Assembly (NCBI GenBank): GCA_963714205.1
Contig: CAVQNQ010000006.1
Span: 372,001 to 436,000, forward strand
DNA: 64,000 bases
Source of the DNA: CAVQNQ01 sp963714205
GTDB lineage: Bacteria; Acidobacteriota; Terriglobia; Bryobacterales; Bryobacteraceae
Direction: 5' to 3'
In this document: piece by piece, positions 40,941 to 49,947 of the stretch
How the letters are laid out: every line of letters begins with the position of its first letter
Numbering within the stretch: position 1 is the stretch's first letter
Made by a program: the position numbers and the translations under genes
Notes under the pieces: model-generated
Database searches by the model: none
The model's input: the letters and a program-made list of their open reading frames with translations, nothing else
What the model was told of the DNA's origin: nothing

Positions 40941-41492
40941 CTAATGAGTACGGCCGATCTCGTAGACGAAGATGTGATGCTCGGCCGTGCCGGTGCGCAC
41001 CACGAGCATCTCGGCGGGTTTCCAGCCGCGGATGGGATAGTCGTTGGAAACCACGCGGGCGCCCGGTTTCAGGTATTTCTCCAGGCTGGGGCGCACCCGC
41101 TCGTTGGAGGCGGTGAGCAGGTACATGGTCACCACCGTGGCCGGGCTCAGATCCACGCGCAGGGCGCTGTCCTGGACGATGCGCACGCGGTCTTCCAGCC
41201 CCAGCGTCTTGATGCGCTCTCGGGCTTTGCGGCACAGGTCCGCGCGGATCTCGATCCCCACGCTGCGGGCATTGAACTTCTGAGCCGCCATGATCACAAT
41301 GCGGCCATCGCCGCTGCCCAGATCGTACACCACATCCCCCGCCTTGACGCGTCCCGCTTCGAGCATTCTTTGAACCAGGATTTCCGGTGTGGGGATGTAG
41401 GGCGCCAGGTTCTCCGTGACGCCGAACTTCTGTTGCGCGCCGCCGGAAATCGCCGCGGAAACCAGCAGCATCGCGATGGGAAGCACGCGCAT
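40941..41492 (-). CDS. Exported SAM-dependent methyltransferase
   Basis: 183 residues. The N-terminus MRVLPIAMLLVSAAISGGAQ is a clear signal peptide. The rest is a class I methyltransferase fold: YIPTPEILVQRMLEAGRVKA, GDVVYDLGSGDGRIVIMAAQ (SAM motif I), SVGIEIRADLCRKARERI. SAM is thought to be absent from the periplasm, so a secreted methyltransferase is odd: it may be tethered, or have lost activity. Similar exported members exist in Acidobacteria. It lies 2 bp after the gene upstream on the same strand. Confidence 0.85.
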   Translation of the reverse strand: MRVLPIAMLLVSAAISGGAQQKFGVTENLAPYIPTPEILVQRMLEAGRVKAGDVVYDLGSGDGRIVIMAAQKFNARSVGIEIRADLCRKARERIKTLGLEDRVRIVQDSALRVDLSPATVVTMYLLTASNERVRPSLEKYLKPGARVVSNDYPIRGWKPAEMLVVRTGTAEHHIFVYEIGRTH

Positions 41493-41494
41493 GG

Positions 41495-42688
41495 CTATTG
41501 CGAGGACGCAGCTATCGTCGCCGTCCTCCCAAACTTCGATTTTACAATACGGTCAATGATTTCGCTCCAGGCGAAGAAAAGATCGCGCGGGCGCGAGATT
41601 GTGAATTCGGAGCCCTTCAGGAAGTGCACGGCGGTTCCGATGGCATCCCGCCAGGGATTTACCAGCGGATTCACGTCGTAATTCATGTAAAACACCGGCA
41701 CCTTCACATCCGCGAGGGGCTTCAGGACGTCCAGCATCGGCCCGCTATCCACCGTCACTTTCGGTCCGGCGAAGATAACGGCATCCAGCTTCTCCTTTTC
41801 ATCTACGATCTCGCGGGAGATCAGACTGGCCAGAAATGCGGCATCGCCATTTTTCTGGTTCAGCCGATTGAGATCCACGGTGCCCAGGTTGAGCGATTTC
41901 AGCGCCTCGCCGAGCGCCGGAAAGTCGATCTGCGAAGCGTCGTCCTGGCGGTAAATTACACGCTGCTCCTCGATGTTGAAGGCAACCAGCGTGAATTTCC
42001 CGATGCGCCGCTCGCGGGCGATGTTGCGCAGGATCGAGCACAACCCGTCGGTGTCCGGCGACTGCAGGGTAGCCGAGGTGGAGTCCTGCGGGGCGAAGTT
42101 CACGATCACCTTGACGTTTAAGGGCCCCTCGCGCTCCACCGGAGCTTCCTGTTTGAACAACTCGTCATCGCTGGGGAGCACCGTGCCGGCGGCGATATCG
42201 AGCGTCATCTGGCGGTCTTTGGCGGGCAGGCTCGCCTCCGTGTCCCAGAAAGAGGAGCAGATGCGTTCGAAACGGTCGCGCATCAGCCAGTCCACGTGGT
42301 ACTTGCCTTCCCCCAGATCGAAATTTCCCTTCAGCACCGCTTCGCCCTTGGTATTTTCATCGATTTCCGGCACGCTCACGCGCTGTACGAACTCGGTAGG
42401 GTCGCTCCCCTCGGGAGTTACCCGGAAGATCATGACGAGTTCGTTCTCCAGCCCAGCTAGTTCCTTCAAGGGAATGCTCACGTCGTAGCCGCCGTGGAAT
42501 TTAAGGTCGAAGCCCAGCAGAGGCTTGGCCGGCAGCACGCTGCAAGGCAGGTCGCTGCGAACCTCGCGGCTATCCAAAATGGCGCTGTCGGTGGCAAACA
42601 TCCGCACGGACCCGCCGGCGGACAGCAACTCCTGTCCGCAAACCCGCCCCAGGGATCCAAGGCCTAACAAGGCCAATCCCAGCCGCAT
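41495..42688 (-). CDS. Exported protein (VWA-related, acidobacterial)
   Basis: 397 residues with a signal peptide (MRLGLALLGLGSLGRVCGQ). The N-terminal 150 residues are beta-rich (LPCSVLPAKPLLGFDLKFHG, GYDVSIPLKELAG). The C-terminal half looks like a divergent von Willebrand-type or Rossmann region (LNVKVIVNFAPQDSTSATLQ, KLDAVIFAGPKVTVDSGPML). Function unknown. It is followed directly by the exported methyltransferase. The start is the ATG adjacent to the signal peptide, not the one 12 codons earlier. Confidence 0.65.
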   Translation of the reverse strand: MRLGLALLGLGSLGRVCGQELLSAGGSVRMFATDSAILDSREVRSDLPCSVLPAKPLLGFDLKFHGGYDVSIPLKELAGLENELVMIFRVTPEGSDPTEFVQRVSVPEIDENTKGEAVLKGNFDLGEGKYHVDWLMRDRFERICSSFWDTEASLPAKDRQMTLDIAAGTVLPSDDELFKQEAPVEREGPLNVKVIVNFAPQDSTSATLQSPDTDGLCSILRNIARERRIGKFTLVAFNIEEQRVIYRQDDASQIDFPALGEALKSLNLGTVDLNRLNQKNGDAAFLASLISREIVDEKEKLDAVIFAGPKVTVDSGPMLDVLKPLADVKVPVFYMNYDVNPLVNPWRDAIGTAVHFLKGSEFTISRPRDLFFAWSEIIDRIVKSKFGRTATIAASSQ

Positions 42689-42835
42689 GACCCGACCATG
42701 TCGCACCGTGTTCGGAACCATCATCGAGGGTCGAGCATCCGCCGTGCCACTGTTCCCGCGCTACGGATTGCTTGTCCCGTATTATGAACCAAATCGGTGG
42801 GCCCGTACAGGGGCAGGTGCCGGGTCACCACACAA

Positions 42836-43267
42836 TCACTGGAAAGCCGCGGCGCGGTGTTTCAGGAAGCAGCGCGACCGGTAATCCGCTCCCGGCGGCG
42901 CGTTTTCAGGAAACACTTCGGAATGAATGGCATCCAGCATCTCCCAGACGTGGATCGAATCGCCGGGGAAGCCGCGGGATTCGAGCGCGCGGCGGACTTC
43001 TCCGATCCGTCCGGCGTAGGCCGGAAATTCGACCAGCGTCACCGGACGATCGTACCGGCGGCCATCGGGGTAGAAATGCCGGACGGCGGCATCGTGATAG
43101 ATTTGCGGGTTAATGGGAAAATCGACGTTAGCCAGCGCTTCGAGCAGCGATTCCAGGTCGCGCGCTTCCACGTCGATGGTTACGGAAACCAGAACCCCTT
43201 CTCGCCCGGAAAGCGGCGGGTTCACAGCAGCAGATTCAGACCAGACGCCCACTTCATCCTCCAGCAT
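42836..43267 (-). CDS. Conserved hypothetical protein
   Basis: 143 residues, no signal peptide. It contains an alpha/beta stretch (VSVTIDVEARDLESLLEALA, YDRPVTLVEFPAYAGRIGEV) that could be a small ferredoxin-like sandwich domain. I cannot assign a family. On the transcript it lies just downstream of a strong hairpin with a T-tract, which would terminate most transcripts before reaching it unless attenuated. Confidence 0.5.
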   Translation of the reverse strand: MLEDEVGVWSESAAVNPPLSGREGVLVSVTIDVEARDLESLLEALANVDFPINPQIYHDAAVRHFYPDGRRYDRPVTLVEFPAYAGRIGEVRRALESRGFPGDSIHVWEMLDAIHSEVFPENAPPGADYRSRCFLKHRAAAFQ

Positions 43268-43284
43268 CCGGCGGGAGGGCCCTC

Positions 43285-43320
43285 AAAAACAAAAACCCTG
43301 GAGCCCAAAGGCGCCAGGGT
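43285..43320 (-). terminator. Hairpin with T-tract before the 42836 gene (attenuator?)
   Basis: ACCCTGG at 43295-43301 pairs with CCAGGGT at 43314-43320, plus GCC/GGC inside and a CAAA loop. Read on the minus strand it is followed by a TTTTTGTTTTTG tract (43294 to 43285). This is an intrinsic terminator on the minus strand, between the divergent promoter region and the start of the 143-residue ORF. Upstream on that strand are a GTCT/AGAC inverted repeat (43409-43420) and a 5-bp stem (43381-43395). Confidence 0.65.
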
Positions 43321-43530
43321 CCAAAGTTTTTGAACAGACCGACTCACCTTTAGCACTTTTTTTCGTGGTTGCAATTAGCCCGGCTTCGAGAGCCGTAAAT
43401 CAATCCACGTCTGTTTAGACAATACCATGGGAAGCCGCGCCGATCAAGCGCTTCCAGGGGGCTGAAGGTGCTTCCCTTCCCTCTTCGCCTCCACCGGCCC
43501 TGAATCGAGAGCCGCCCAGCGCCGCCACGG

Positions 43531-43536
43531 TATAAT
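43531..43536 (+). promoter_or_regulatory. Consensus -10 TATAAT, leaderless oxidoreductase start
   Basis: TATAAT ends 8 nt before the ATG at 43545, with no Shine-Dalgarno in between. Together with the same arrangement at 33956 it argues for a leaderless promoter type. Confidence 0.45.
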
Positions 43537-43544
43537 TTGGTCAA

Positions 43545-45584
43545 ATGGCCGAAACCAGATACTCGGTCTGCGCTTTGGACTGCCCGGATTGCTGCGCCTT
43601 GACCCTCCAGGTGGAGAACGGCCGCGGATCGAAGCTGCGCGGCGATCCCTCCCATCCGGTGACGCGCGGTTTTCTGTGCGGGAAAGTGGCCCAGTACCTG
43701 GAACATGAATACGCCCCCGCCCGCTTGCTGTTTCCCAGACGGCGCGTGGGCGCCAAGGGCGAAGGACGCTTCGAACGGATTTCCTGGGATGAAGCGCTGG
43801 ACACCATTGCCGGCCGGCTGCGCGCCATCCGCGAGGAGTTCGGCCCGGAGGCCGTGCTGCCCTATAGCTATGGCGGCACCATGGGCTTCCTGAACGGAAA
43901 CGGCATGGATCGGCGCTTCTTTCACCGGCTGGGCGCCTCGCGGCTCGACCGCACCATCTGCTCGGCAGCCGGATTCGCCGGCCTGACCGAGGCGCTGGGC
44001 GTGCGATACGGAACCGAACCCGAGCAGTTCCGCGACGCGCGGCTCATTATCGCCTGGGGCGCCAATGTCCTCGGCACCAACGTGCACCTCTGGCCGTTCA
44101 TCATGGAAGCGCGGCGCCAGGGCGCCCGGTTCTATACCATCGATCCGCGCCGCAACCGCACGAGCGCAGCCTCCGACAAGCACTTCTTCATTAATCCCGG
44201 CAGCGATACGGCCCTGGCGCTGGGAATGATGCACGTGATCGTAGGCGAGCGATTGTACGACGCCGATTACGTCGAGCGCCACACCGAGGGCTTCGAGGGG
44301 CTGCGCTACCGCGTGCTCGAATGGCCCCCGCAGCGCGCCGCCGAGATGACCGGCATTCCCGCGGACGAGATCGTCCAACTGGCCCGCGAATATGCCGCTA
44401 CCCAGCCGGCCGTGATCCGCCTTAATTACGGCGTGCAGCGCAGCGAGCGGGGCGCCATGGCCGTGCGCACGATCGCGCTGCTGCCCGCGCTGACCGGGGC
44501 GTGGCGGCATCCCGGGGGCGGGCTGCAGCTTACCACCTCGCAGGCCTTCCACTTGAACCGCTCCGGCCTGGAGCGCGCGGACCTCCAACACAAGGCCCTG
44601 GGCCGCGAAGCGCGCCTGGTGAACATGTCCGAATTGGGCAGCGCGCTCACCACTCTGACCGGGCCTCCCGTGATGGGGCTGGTGGTCTACAACTCCAATC
44701 CGGCGGCCGTGGCCCCCAACCAGAATGCCGTGCTCAAGGGACTCGCGCGCGAAGAGCTTTTCACCGTGGTGCTCGAGCAGTTCCGCAACGATACCGCGGA
44801 CTACGCGGATATTCTCCTGCCGGTCACCACCTTCCTGGAGCACACCGATCTGTACCTGGCTTATGGCCACTATTACCTCCAGTTCGCGCGGCCCGCGCTT
44901 CCCGCGCCCGGCGAGGCCAAGTCAAACGTCGAGATCTTCCGCCTGCTGGCCGGCCGCATGGGCTTCGATGACGCGTGTTTCGGCGATACCGAAGACGCCA
45001 TGATCCGCACGCTGCTCGATTCCGGGCACCCTTTCCTCGAGGGCATCACACTCGAGCGGCTGGAGCGCGAGCGCTTCGTGCGCCTGAATCTCCCCCAGCC
45101 GTTTCTGCCATTCGCCGGAGGGGGCTTCGGCACCGCGGACGGCAAGTGCCATTTCCACGCCGAAACGCTGGACTACCGGCCGCCCGTGGAATCGCGCCAC
45201 GGCGATGCGGAGCTGCGGCGGACCTATCCGCTCGAACTGATCTCGCCCAAGAACGATGACAGCATGAATTCCACCTTCGGGCGCCGCGACGCCGTCGACC
45301 GGCAGACTGGCGTGCTGCATCTGAACCCCGCCGACGCCGCCCCGCGCACCATCCGCGCCGCGGACCCGGTGCGGGTCTACAACGGCCGCGGCGCGTTTAT
45401 GGCGGTGGCAGCGGTGGATGAGAGCGTGCCGCCCGGAGTCGTATGCGCGCCGTCGTCCCGCTGGGCGAAACGCGCACCCGGCAGGCGCAATGTCAACGCG
45501 GTGACATCCGAAAGACTTACGGACGCGGGCGGCGGCCCTACGTTCTACAGTTGTCTGGTTCAAGTCGAGAGAGTCGGAGACTGA
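43545..45584 (+). CDS. Molybdopterin oxidoreductase (DMSO reductase family)
   Basis: 679 residues. An N-terminal [4Fe-4S] site is formed by Cys9, Cys13, Cys16 or Cys17 and a downstream Cys45 (CALDCPDCCAL; FLCGKVA). The bis-MGD domains follow (AWGANVLGTNVHLWPFI, TIDPRRNRTSAASDKHFF, NPGSDTALALGMMHVIVG) with the C-terminal beta-barrel (YPLELISPKNDDSMNSTFG). There is no TAT signal, so it is cytoplasmic. Substrate unknown; members reduce formate, sulfur or N-oxide compounds. The next gene starts in its stop (TGATG). Confidence 0.93.
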   Translation: MAETRYSVCALDCPDCCALTLQVENGRGSKLRGDPSHPVTRGFLCGKVAQYLEHEYAPARLLFPRRRVGAKGEGRFERISWDEALDTIAGRLRAIREEFGPEAVLPYSYGGTMGFLNGNGMDRRFFHRLGASRLDRTICSAAGFAGLTEALGVRYGTEPEQFRDARLIIAWGANVLGTNVHLWPFIMEARRQGARFYTIDPRRNRTSAASDKHFFINPGSDTALALGMMHVIVGERLYDADYVERHTEGFEGLRYRVLEWPPQRAAEMTGIPADEIVQLAREYAATQPAVIRLNYGVQRSERGAMAVRTIALLPALTGAWRHPGGGLQLTTSQAFHLNRSGLERADLQHKALGREARLVNMSELGSALTTLTGPPVMGLVVYNSNPAAVAPNQNAVLKGLAREELFTVVLEQFRNDTADYADILLPVTTFLEHTDLYLAYGHYYLQFARPALPAPGEAKSNVEIFRLLAGRMGFDDACFGDTEDAMIRTLLDSGHPFLEGITLERLERERFVRLNLPQPFLPFAGGGFGTADGKCHFHAETLDYRPPVESRHGDAELRRTYPLELISPKNDDSMNSTFGRRDAVDRQTGVLHLNPADAAPRTIRAADPVRVYNGRGAFMAVAAVDESVPPGVVCAPSSRWAKRAPGRRNVNAVTSERLTDAGGGPTFYSCLVQVERVGD

Positions 45585-46129
45585 TGCACAAGCTGTTCCG
45601 CGCGACAGGCTGGCTTGCCTGCGCGCTTTCCGTGATTCTGCTGGTTGCTCCGCTGGGCTGCAAACGCAGAAAGGTCCGCGCGCAAGCGACAGTGGAAGAG
45701 GCGCCCGGGCTGGCGTCCACCATCCACCTGGGCGACCCGCGCATGGCCGCGCAGATCGTGAGCGGCCTGTACAGCGTGGAAAACGGCGCATGGCGGTGGA
45801 GCGCGCGGCGCTTTTCGGTGGTGCTGAGGCCGCCCGCCGGCGCGGCCCAGAAGGGCGCCCTGTTGCGGGTGAAGCTGACCGTTCCCCCCGTGGTCATCGA
45901 TAAGGAAAAGAGCGTCACGCTGACGGCCGCGCTGGCCAAGAGCCCGCTGCCGCCGGAAACCTACAGCAAGGCGGGCGATTACATCTTCCAGCGCGAGGTG
46001 CCCGCGAATCTGCTGGCGGGCGACCCGGTGCGCGTGGATTTCGAGCTGGATAAGGCCATGCCGCCCAGCGATGCCGATTCGCGCGAATTGGGCATCGTGG
46101 TCCTGGCCATCGGCCTCGAATCGAAATGA
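45584..46129 (+). CDS. Lipoprotein with a stand-alone beta-sandwich domain
   Basis: 181 residues. A signal sequence (to about residue 25, GC at 25-26) suggests a lipoprotein, though the residue at -3 is Pro. Residues of about 55-180 (SGLYSVENGAWRWSARRFSV, VPPVVIDKEKSVTLTAALAK, RELGIVVLAIGL) are clearly related to the C-terminal domain of the membrane glycosyltransferase encoded next. That gene starts in its stop (ATGA). The role may be carbohydrate or lipid binding, but it is not known. Confidence 0.72.
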   Translation: MHKLFRATGWLACALSVILLVAPLGCKRRKVRAQATVEEAPGLASTIHLGDPRMAAQIVSGLYSVENGAWRWSARRFSVVLRPPAGAAQKGALLRVKLTVPPVVIDKEKSVTLTAALAKSPLPPETYSKAGDYIFQREVPANLLAGDPVRVDFELDKAMPPSDADSRELGIVVLAIGLESK

Positions 46130-48009
46130 CCCAGGCCCCCGGGATGCGCCTTCTCGACCGGAAGGCTGCGTATCTCGGGCCGGTGGCCCTGGCGGCATTG
46201 TGCCTGCTGGTGCACTGGCAGAGCTTCACCGCCTGGTTTCGCGCCGACGATTTCGCCTGGCTCGGACTAGCGCTGCGCATCCGGGATTTTCACGATCTGC
46301 TGCGCGCGCTGCTCTCCCCCATGGCCCAGGGAACCATACGCCCGTGGAGCGAGCGCGCTTTTTTCCTGGCGGGATTCGGCCTGTTCGGCCTGGATGCGCT
46401 CCCCTTCCGCGTGGTGGTGTTCGCCACCCAGTTCGTCAATTTGTGGCTGGTGATGGGACTGGGCGAGCGCCTTTCGGGAAGCCGCGCGGCGGGATTCTGG
46501 GCGGCGGTGTTGTGGATCGTCCACGGCTCGGTGGTCGAACCGCTGGGCTGGACCTGCGTTTATAACCAGGTGCTGTGCGCCTTCTTTCTGCTTTTCGCGC
46601 TCCGCTTCCTGGTGCGATATACCGAAACCGGCCGCCGCCGCTTCTTGGTGGCGCAGTGGGCGGCATTTCTCCTCGGCTTCGGCGCGCTCGAGCTGAACGT
46701 GGTCTACCCTGTGCTGGCAGCCGGCTACACCTGGCTCTGCGCCCGCAAATATTTCCGAGGCACCCTGCCGCTGTTCATTCCCTCGGTCGGCTATGTCGCG
46801 CTGCACCATGCCGTGGCGCCGTTCGCCCGTACCGGCGACTATGCCATGCACTTCACCGGCTCCATGTTGCGGACCGCCTTGACGTATTGGACCTGGTCCG
46901 TGGGTCCCGTCTTCCTGTGGACGCCCGTCGTTTTGCCTCGCTGGGTGGTGCCGGCGGCCGTGGCCCTGCTATCCGCCGGGCTGGCGCTCTTTCTGGGCCG
47001 CAAACTCCTTGGCGGACGAGCGCCGGCGGCGCTGTTCGGCCCGCTTTGGTATGGTGCTACTCTCCTGCCGGTGCTGCCGCTCCGCGACCATCTGACCGAA
47101 TATTACGTCTACTTGCCGCTGATCGGCATCTGCTGGCTGGCGGGGTGGGGGCTGGTGGAGTCCTGGAAGTCCGGTGGGGCGGCCCGCGTGGCGGCCGTGG
47201 CGCTGGTCCTGGTTTACGCGTTTATGGCGGTTCCGCAGGTGCTGGCCGATTCGCAATGGAATCATCGGATTGCCGACCGCGTCCGCAACCTGGTGGAAGG
47301 CGTGGCGCGAGCCCACGAATTGCATCCCGATAAGGCCATCGTGCTGGAAGGCGTGGATACCGACCTGTTCTGGAATGGCATTCTGGACCGGCCTTTCCGG
47401 CTGGTCGGCGTCGACCATGTCTATCTGGCCCCGGGCAGCGAACAGACCATCACTGCGCACCCCGATCTGGGGGATATCGGCGATTACATCCTGGCGCCGG
47501 ACGTTACGGCTAAGGCTCTGGAGCGCGATGAAATAGTGGTCTACGATGTCCGCGGAGCCCGCCTGCGCAACATTACTTCGCTTTACGCCCAGAGACCGCT
47601 CGAGCGGAAGCTGCCGCTGCGGGTGGATGCCGGCAGCCCTCTGGCGGACTATCTGATGGGGCCCGAATGGTATGCGGCCGAAACAGATCATCGCTGGATG
47701 CCCCGGCGCGCCACCTTGCGCCTGGGCGCGCCCCCTGCCGCGGGATTGAAGCTTTACCTGCGCGGCCAGTGTCCCGCCGGACCACTGCGCGGCGGCCCGC
47801 TCACCGTGGCGGTGACGATCGATGGCGTGGCTCTTCCCCCCGCCTCCATACATCCCGGCGAGACCGCGTTCGAGCTGGCGTTCGACCTGCCAGCCGCCGT
47901 GGTGGGCCGGCCGGAGATGCAAGTTGGGGTAGAGGTAAGCCGCACGTTCGTCCCGCCCGGCGACGCGCGCGAACTGGGACTGGCTTTCGGCGTCTTCCAG
48001 GTGCGCTGA
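46126..48009 (+). CDS. Polytopic membrane glycosyltransferase-like protein (GT-C)
   Basis: 627 residues. Ten or so membrane helices cover the first 420 residues, with an early acidic loop FRADDFAWLGLALRIRDF, as expected for GT-C enzymes that use lipid-phosphate sugars. The last 130 residues (about 495-627) form a soluble beta domain (RWMPRRATLRLGAPPAAGLK, VSRTFVPPGDARELGLAFGV) that repeats the stand-alone domain of the preceding gene. Translation is coupled to it by ATGA. Substrate unknown. Confidence 0.8.
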   Translation: MTQAPGMRLLDRKAAYLGPVALAALCLLVHWQSFTAWFRADDFAWLGLALRIRDFHDLLRALLSPMAQGTIRPWSERAFFLAGFGLFGLDALPFRVVVFATQFVNLWLVMGLGERLSGSRAAGFWAAVLWIVHGSVVEPLGWTCVYNQVLCAFFLLFALRFLVRYTETGRRRFLVAQWAAFLLGFGALELNVVYPVLAAGYTWLCARKYFRGTLPLFIPSVGYVALHHAVAPFARTGDYAMHFTGSMLRTALTYWTWSVGPVFLWTPVVLPRWVVPAAVALLSAGLALFLGRKLLGGRAPAALFGPLWYGATLLPVLPLRDHLTEYYVYLPLIGICWLAGWGLVESWKSGGAARVAAVALVLVYAFMAVPQVLADSQWNHRIADRVRNLVEGVARAHELHPDKAIVLEGVDTDLFWNGILDRPFRLVGVDHVYLAPGSEQTITAHPDLGDIGDYILAPDVTAKALERDEIVVYDVRGARLRNITSLYAQRPLERKLPLRVDAGSPLADYLMGPEWYAAETDHRWMPRRATLRLGAPPAAGLKLYLRGQCPAGPLRGGPLTVAVTIDGVALPPASIHPGETAFELAFDLPAAVVGRPEMQVGVEVSRTFVPPGDARELGLAFGVFQVR

Positions 48010-48025
48010 ACGCGCCCGGCCCCCT

Positions 48026-49672
48026 TCAGCGCGGGCCGGCCACGAAATGGTACACCTCGAAGACCGGGCGGCCGAAGCTGTCGGGGATGATGGCCATGGT
48101 CTCGGGCCGGTAGCCTTCGCCGGCGGCGAACCGGATGAGCTTCTGGTTGTTGTGAAAGAACTCGGTTTTTTCAGTGTGGGCCAGAAAGACCGCGCCCGGT
48201 TCGGAAACGATTTCCTCCGCAATCTTGCGGTCCTCCGCGTTCAGTTCGGGCTTGGCCACCTGGTCGGCCCCCTGCCGCAGGGGCAGCTTTCCGCGGTTGA
48301 GGAGCCGCAGGCTGTCCAGAATTCCCCAATCCGTGACGTACATCGTTTTGGCGGGCACGCCTTTGAGGTAGGCGGAGAGGCTGAAGATGGCGTCCGTCCA
48401 GTTGATCGATCCGCCGTTGCGCAACTCCAGGAAGTAGTATTCATTGGTCACCAGCGCCCCGGAGACGAACAGGACAGCCACCATGGCGGCTACTACCGGA
48501 ATCCCGACACGGCCCAGCCGCCGCGAGGCATCCGCGAAGGCGATGGCGATCACTATGTAGGGCAGGGGCCATAAGAGGATGGTGTGGTGTACGCTGCCTC
48601 CGGTATTGGCGTTGATGGCCATCTGGATCCACGCCACCGCCATGGCGATGAGGGCGAATAGGATAGCGCGGCGGCCGGGGCCGGTGGCCAGGGGCGTCAG
48701 GAGCAGAGCCAGAAGAAAGGCGTACAGCATCAGGTTGTGCCGAGGATGCCCGGCCAGTGCCGAAATGCGGGCAGAGATTTTGGGCAGCGCGCCTTGCGGC
48801 GTATGGGGGCGCGGGGTTTCCCAGTCCTCGTTTACCAGCCAGTCGAAAAGTCCAGGGCCGCGCAGCGTTTCGACCAACATAATGCCTTTTCCGCCGATAC
48901 TATGCGGGTCGTAGGTGAAATTATGGAAAGTGCCGTACTCATTATTGACGTTGTAGATAAGGAGCGGCAAGGCGCCCAGCGTAAAGGCCAACAGGCACAC
49001 GGCGATGCGCGGAAGAGTGATAGCGTCAAAAATTCGTCGCGGCACAGTCAGAATTCCGCCTACCGCGAAGCCGGACAGCATCCAGACAGCCAGCGACTTG
49101 TCCCACATAGCCAGGCCGAACAGAAAGAAGCCGCCCGCCAGGGCCCGCCAGCCGCGGGTCTGATGAAACCGGACGACCAGAAACAGACCTCCGATGAGCA
49201 GCACGTGCTGCAAGGCCACCGGCCCCCAGTCGAAAGTGGCCGTGAGCAGGTACGTTGAATCCGCGGCCAGCAAAGCGCATCCAATAACAGCGGCGCGCTC
49301 CCCGGAGATCCTGCGCAGCAGCAGGAAGAAGAGCCACAGACTGGCCACGGCGGCCAGCAGCACGGGGACACGTAACGCCGCCATCCCGGTTCCAAGAGCG
49401 CGAAAAACCGGCCGGTAAAGCCAGGCTTTCAAAGTTCCCAGGTAGCTCATGAGCATGAGGGGGAATTTGGAATGGCCGATGACCACGGTGTAGAGACAGG
49501 CGCGCGGCTCGTATATGGCAAGGGCAAAAAGGGCCTCGTCGTTCTGCAGACCCAGGTGCGGTAAGAAGGCGCAGCCGGCGGCGAAGAAAAAGATACATGC
49601 GGCCAGGGCGCCGAGCGCGGCGGCGGGGCGGGCCGGGGTATTCCTAGGTACGATTTTTCTTGGAGGGATCAA
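48026..49672 (-). CDS. Polytopic GT-C / PMT-like glycosyltransferase
   Basis: 548 residues from a TTG at 49672; longer in-frame starts at 49780 and 49816 cannot be excluded. The first luminal loop has the acidic QNDEALFALAIYEPRACLYT, typical of ArnT/PMT-type enzymes. About ten hydrophobic helices follow, then a soluble C-terminal part (about 430-548) ending in FGRPVFEVYHFVAG. It would glycosylate a protein, lipid or glycan at the outer face of the inner membrane. No clear donor pathway is next to it. Confidence 0.75.
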   Translation of the reverse strand: MIPPRKIVPRNTPARPAAALGALAACIFFFAAGCAFLPHLGLQNDEALFALAIYEPRACLYTVVIGHSKFPLMLMSYLGTLKAWLYRPVFRALGTGMAALRVPVLLAAVASLWLFFLLLRRISGERAAVIGCALLAADSTYLLTATFDWGPVALQHVLLIGGLFLVVRFHQTRGWRALAGGFFLFGLAMWDKSLAVWMLSGFAVGGILTVPRRIFDAITLPRIAVCLLAFTLGALPLLIYNVNNEYGTFHNFTYDPHSIGGKGIMLVETLRGPGLFDWLVNEDWETPRPHTPQGALPKISARISALAGHPRHNLMLYAFLLALLLTPLATGPGRRAILFALIAMAVAWIQMAINANTGGSVHHTILLWPLPYIVIAIAFADASRRLGRVGIPVVAAMVAVLFVSGALVTNEYYFLELRNGGSINWTDAIFSLSAYLKGVPAKTMYVTDWGILDSLRLLNRGKLPLRQGADQVAKPELNAEDRKIAEEIVSEPGAVFLAHTEKTEFFHNNQKLIRFAAGEGYRPETMAIIPDSFGRPVFEVYHFVAGPR

Positions 49673-49947
49673 ATTAGAGATGGTAGCATTTGGCCGATAA
49701 GAGGGTGGAATTTGCACCCGGCTGCGCGGCAGATGGGCCAATTGAAGGGCTTTCCCAGGTTTGGCAGGCGAATTGCACATGAGCGACGGCGTCGGTCGTC
49801 GCTGGGTGTAGCGCACGACAGGAAGTAGCCCGTAAGGGGGGTTCTGAACGAGGTAACTTTTGAGATGAATTTCCGTCTATAAGGTCCGGAGGGAGCTAAA
49901 GAAAACAGATTCAAGAAAATAGACGGCGCACGAAGGAGATGGGAGCC

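Noticed and set aside
49690..49780. tRNA-like T-arm and RVQIPPS-type translation upstream of the GT-C gene
   Set aside because: No acceptor or anticodon stems can be completed, so it is neither a tRNA nor a clear remnant.
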